NCBI GenBank assembly: GCA_944320945.1
Contig: CALUJK010000104.1
Coordinates: 18,558-82,557 of the forward strand
DNA from: an uncultured Bacteroides sp.
Lineage (GTDB): Bacteria; Bacteroidota; Bacteroidia; Bacteroidales; Bacteroidaceae
Length of the DNA stretch: 64,000 nucleotides
Reading direction: 5' to 3'
Shown here: piece after piece, positions 62,593 through 64,000 of the stretch
Numbering within the stretch: the first letter of the stretch is position 1
Layout: each line of letters opens with the position of its first letter
Position numbers and translations under genes: made by a program
The notes under the pieces: generated by a model
What the model saw: only the letters and a program-made list of their open reading frames with translations
Told to the model about the DNA's origin: nothing
Databases searched by the model: none

Positions 62593-62767
62593 CATTATAG
62601 GCCATTTGTTCCGAAGGGCTTTCGTTCGTGCTCCGAAGCCCTTTCGAACGCGTTCCGAAGCCCTTTCGTTCGTGCTCCGAAGCCCTTCGGAACATACCCC
62701 CTCTACAGCAACTTCTGAGCGGGTATAAAGGCTTCTTTCTGAAAAGTAACGTATCTATACAAACTAC
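62593..62767 (+). repeat. Dispersed structured repeat, copy G
   Basis: Forward copy with the best kept modules. It starts ATAGGCCATTTGTTCC, and the segment CTTTCGTTCGTGCTCCGAAG occurs twice, at 62618 and 62662 (44 bp apart, two modules). A C-run, CTTCTGAGCGGGTATAAAGG and an AAAGTAACGTATCTATAC end follow. It lies between the divergent Crp/Fnr and lysS genes; apart from the two promoters, nothing else is seen in this 381-bp gap. Confidence 0.9.
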
Positions 62768-62831
62768 AACACGCGCCTCCATCCTGCCAATATTTATAGA
62801 CAAAAAGTAGAAAAATCTGAAAAAACTTTCT

Positions 62832-62839
62832 TACTTTTG
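62832..62839 (+). promoter_or_regulatory. -7 element for lysS
   Basis: TACTTTTG, a TAnnTTTG match, 26 bp before the lysS ATG at 62866. Confidence 0.6.
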
Positions 62840-62865
62840 CACCAAATTGAGTGAAACTTAACGAT

Positions 62866-64000
62866 ATGAACGTTTTAGAACTAAGTGAACAGGAGATTAT
62901 CAGACGCAATAGTCTGAACGAACTTCGCGCGATGGGTATCGACCCTTATCCCGCTGCCGAGTATGTAACCAATGCTTTCTCTACCGACATAAAAGCCCAA
63001 TTTAAAGACGATGATACCGAACGCCGTCAAGTGTCCATTGCCGGACGTATGATGAGCCGACGTGTCATGGGAAAAGCATCGTTCATCGAACTGCAAGACT
63101 CAAAAGGACGCATTCAGGTATATATTACCCGCGATGACATCTGCCCGGACGAGGACAAGGAGATGTATAACACTGTGTTCAAACGCTTACTCGATTTGGG
63201 TGACTTTATCGGTATTGAGGGATTTGTGTTCCGCACGCAAATGGGAGAAATCAGCGTACATGCACAGAAGTTGACACTGCTCTCCAAGAGCCTGCGACCG
63301 CTGCCCATCGTAAAATATAAGGATGGCGTGGCTTACGACTCTTTCGATGACCCGGAACTGCGCTACCGTCAACGCTATCTAGATCTGGTCGTAAACGACG
63401 GCGTGAAAGAGACGTTCCTGAAACGTGCCAAAGTCATCAGTACCATGCGTGCCGTATTAGACGAAGCCGGCTACACAGAAGTGGAAACGCCTATTCTGCA
63501 ATCCATTCCCGGCGGTGCCAGCGCACGTCCGTTCATCACCCATCACAACTCATTGGATATCGACCTTTACTTGCGTATCGCTACCGAGTTATATCTGAAA
63601 CGCCTCATCGTGGGCGGTTTTGAAGGTGTCTACGAAATCGGAAAGAATTTCCGTAACGAAGGCATGGACAAAAACCACAATCCGGAATTTACCTGCATGG
63701 AGCTGTACGTGCAATATAAGGATTATAACTGGATGATGAGCTTCACCGAACAGCTGTTAGAGCGTATCTGCATCGCAGTGAACGGCAGCACGGAGACGGA
63801 AATCGACGGTAAGACTATCAGTTTCAAGGCTCCTTACCGGCGTCTGCCCATTCTAGAAGCCATCAAAGAGAAAACGGGATATGACCTGGAAGGCAAAACA
63901 GAGGAAGAAATACGCACCGTCTGCAAAGCACTGAACATGGAAATAGACGACACCATGGGCAAAGGCAAGCTGATAGATGAAATCTTCGGCGAGTTCTGCG
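62866..64000 (+). CDS. lysS: Lysyl-tRNA synthetase class II, 3' end cut by window
   Basis: Charges tRNA-Lys. The ATG at 62866 opens MNVLELSEQEIIRRNSLNEL and the frame stays open to the right edge, giving 378 residues of an expected 500 or more (Bacteroidales members are often about 575). The N-terminal OB anticodon-binding domain (VSIAGRMMSRRVMGKASFIELQD) is followed by the class II core: motif 1 near residue 180-210 (ETPILQSIPGGASARPF) and motif 2 near 258 (GKNFRNEGMDKNHNPEFTCME). Motif 3 is outside the window. Confidence 0.97.
   Translation, partial: MNVLELSEQEIIRRNSLNELRAMGIDPYPAAEYVTNAFSTDIKAQFKDDDTERRQVSIAGRMMSRRVMGKASFIELQDSKGRIQVYITRDDICPDEDKEMYNTVFKRLLDLGDFIGIEGFVFRTQMGEISVHAQKLTLLSKSLRPLPIVKYKDGVAYDSFDDPELRYRQRYLDLVVNDGVKETFLKRAKVISTMRAVLDEAGYTEVETPILQSIPGGASARPFITHHNSLDIDLYLRIATELYLKRLIVGGFEGVYEIGKNFRNEGMDKNHNPEFTCMELYVQYKDYNWMMSFTEQLLERICIAVNGSTETEIDGKTISFKAPYRRLPILEAIKEKTGYDLEGKTEEEIRTVCKALNMEIDDTMGKGKLIDEIFGEFC

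Overview
The window is a stretch of core chromosome from a member of the Bacteroidales, very probably a Bacteroides species. The reasons are a type III glutamine synthetase, DapL-type lysine synthesis, a NigD-like lipoprotein, a PL8-type lyase next to a GH95 fucosidase, and promoters of the TAnnTTTG type instead of TATAAT. Species cannot be fixed from the sequence alone. I see no insertion sequence, prophage, CRISPR array or rRNA operon; there is one tRNA.

Layout. 1-3012: the end of the NADH dehydrogenase operon (nuoM, cut by the window edge, and nuoN), closed by a strong terminator; then a short CstA permease. 4951-20706: an almost continuous nitrogen-assimilation block on the minus strand: porin-glnK-amtB-glnN, and separately gltB-gltD-asnB-dapF-dapL, split by a plus-strand acetyltransferase. 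21329-28783: small accessory operons on the minus strand (DUF3737/DUF418, an MBL-fold hydrolase, a secreted cyclophilin-like protein with a CMD-cupin fusion, an iron alcohol dehydrogenase, and a Crp/Fnr regulator with a frameshifted DUF4405 membrane protein). 28924-32122: two alkyltransferases, an AraC regulator and a nitroreductase whose 5' ends overlap, a TIGR04076 gene broken by a stop codon, and an HxlR regulator. 32453-41060: an NlpC/P60 hydrolase with dnaG, then a chondroitin-lyase-like enzyme with a GH95 fucosidase. 41123-48584 onward: minus-strand housekeeping genes (folE, SPOR protein, tpiA, MauE-like protein, DUF1599, M23 peptidase, and the pdxJ-exbB-exbD-tonB-DJ1-ispD-recG operon). 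52580 to the end: nadK, tRNA-Gln, rsfS-ftsH-cdsA, a NigD-like lipoprotein, surE-lpxB, an acetyltransferase with a NUDIX enzyme and a Crp/Fnr regulator, and the start of lysS.

How the genes work together. The 5-21 kb block brings ammonium in (porin, AmtB under GlnK control), fixes it (GlnN, GltBD) and passes it to asparagine and diaminopimelate/lysine (AsnB, DapL, DapF). The 46-52 kb operon places an outer-membrane energising complex (ExbB-ExbD-TonB) with vitamin B6 and isoprenoid synthesis and DNA repair.

The most striking unexplained signal is not a gene. Seven intergenic spots carry copies of one structured repeat of about 170 bp, in both orientations and in every kind of gene context. It is built from roughly 22-bp TTCCGAAGCC-type modules followed by a C-rich hairpin and an AAAGTAATRCAT end. 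Other oddities are a run of three TAGTCTA/TAGACTA palindromes inside a terminator, a 21-bp-spaced direct repeat upstream of an acetyltransferase gene, two broken genes, and a divergent gene pair with no space for a promoter.
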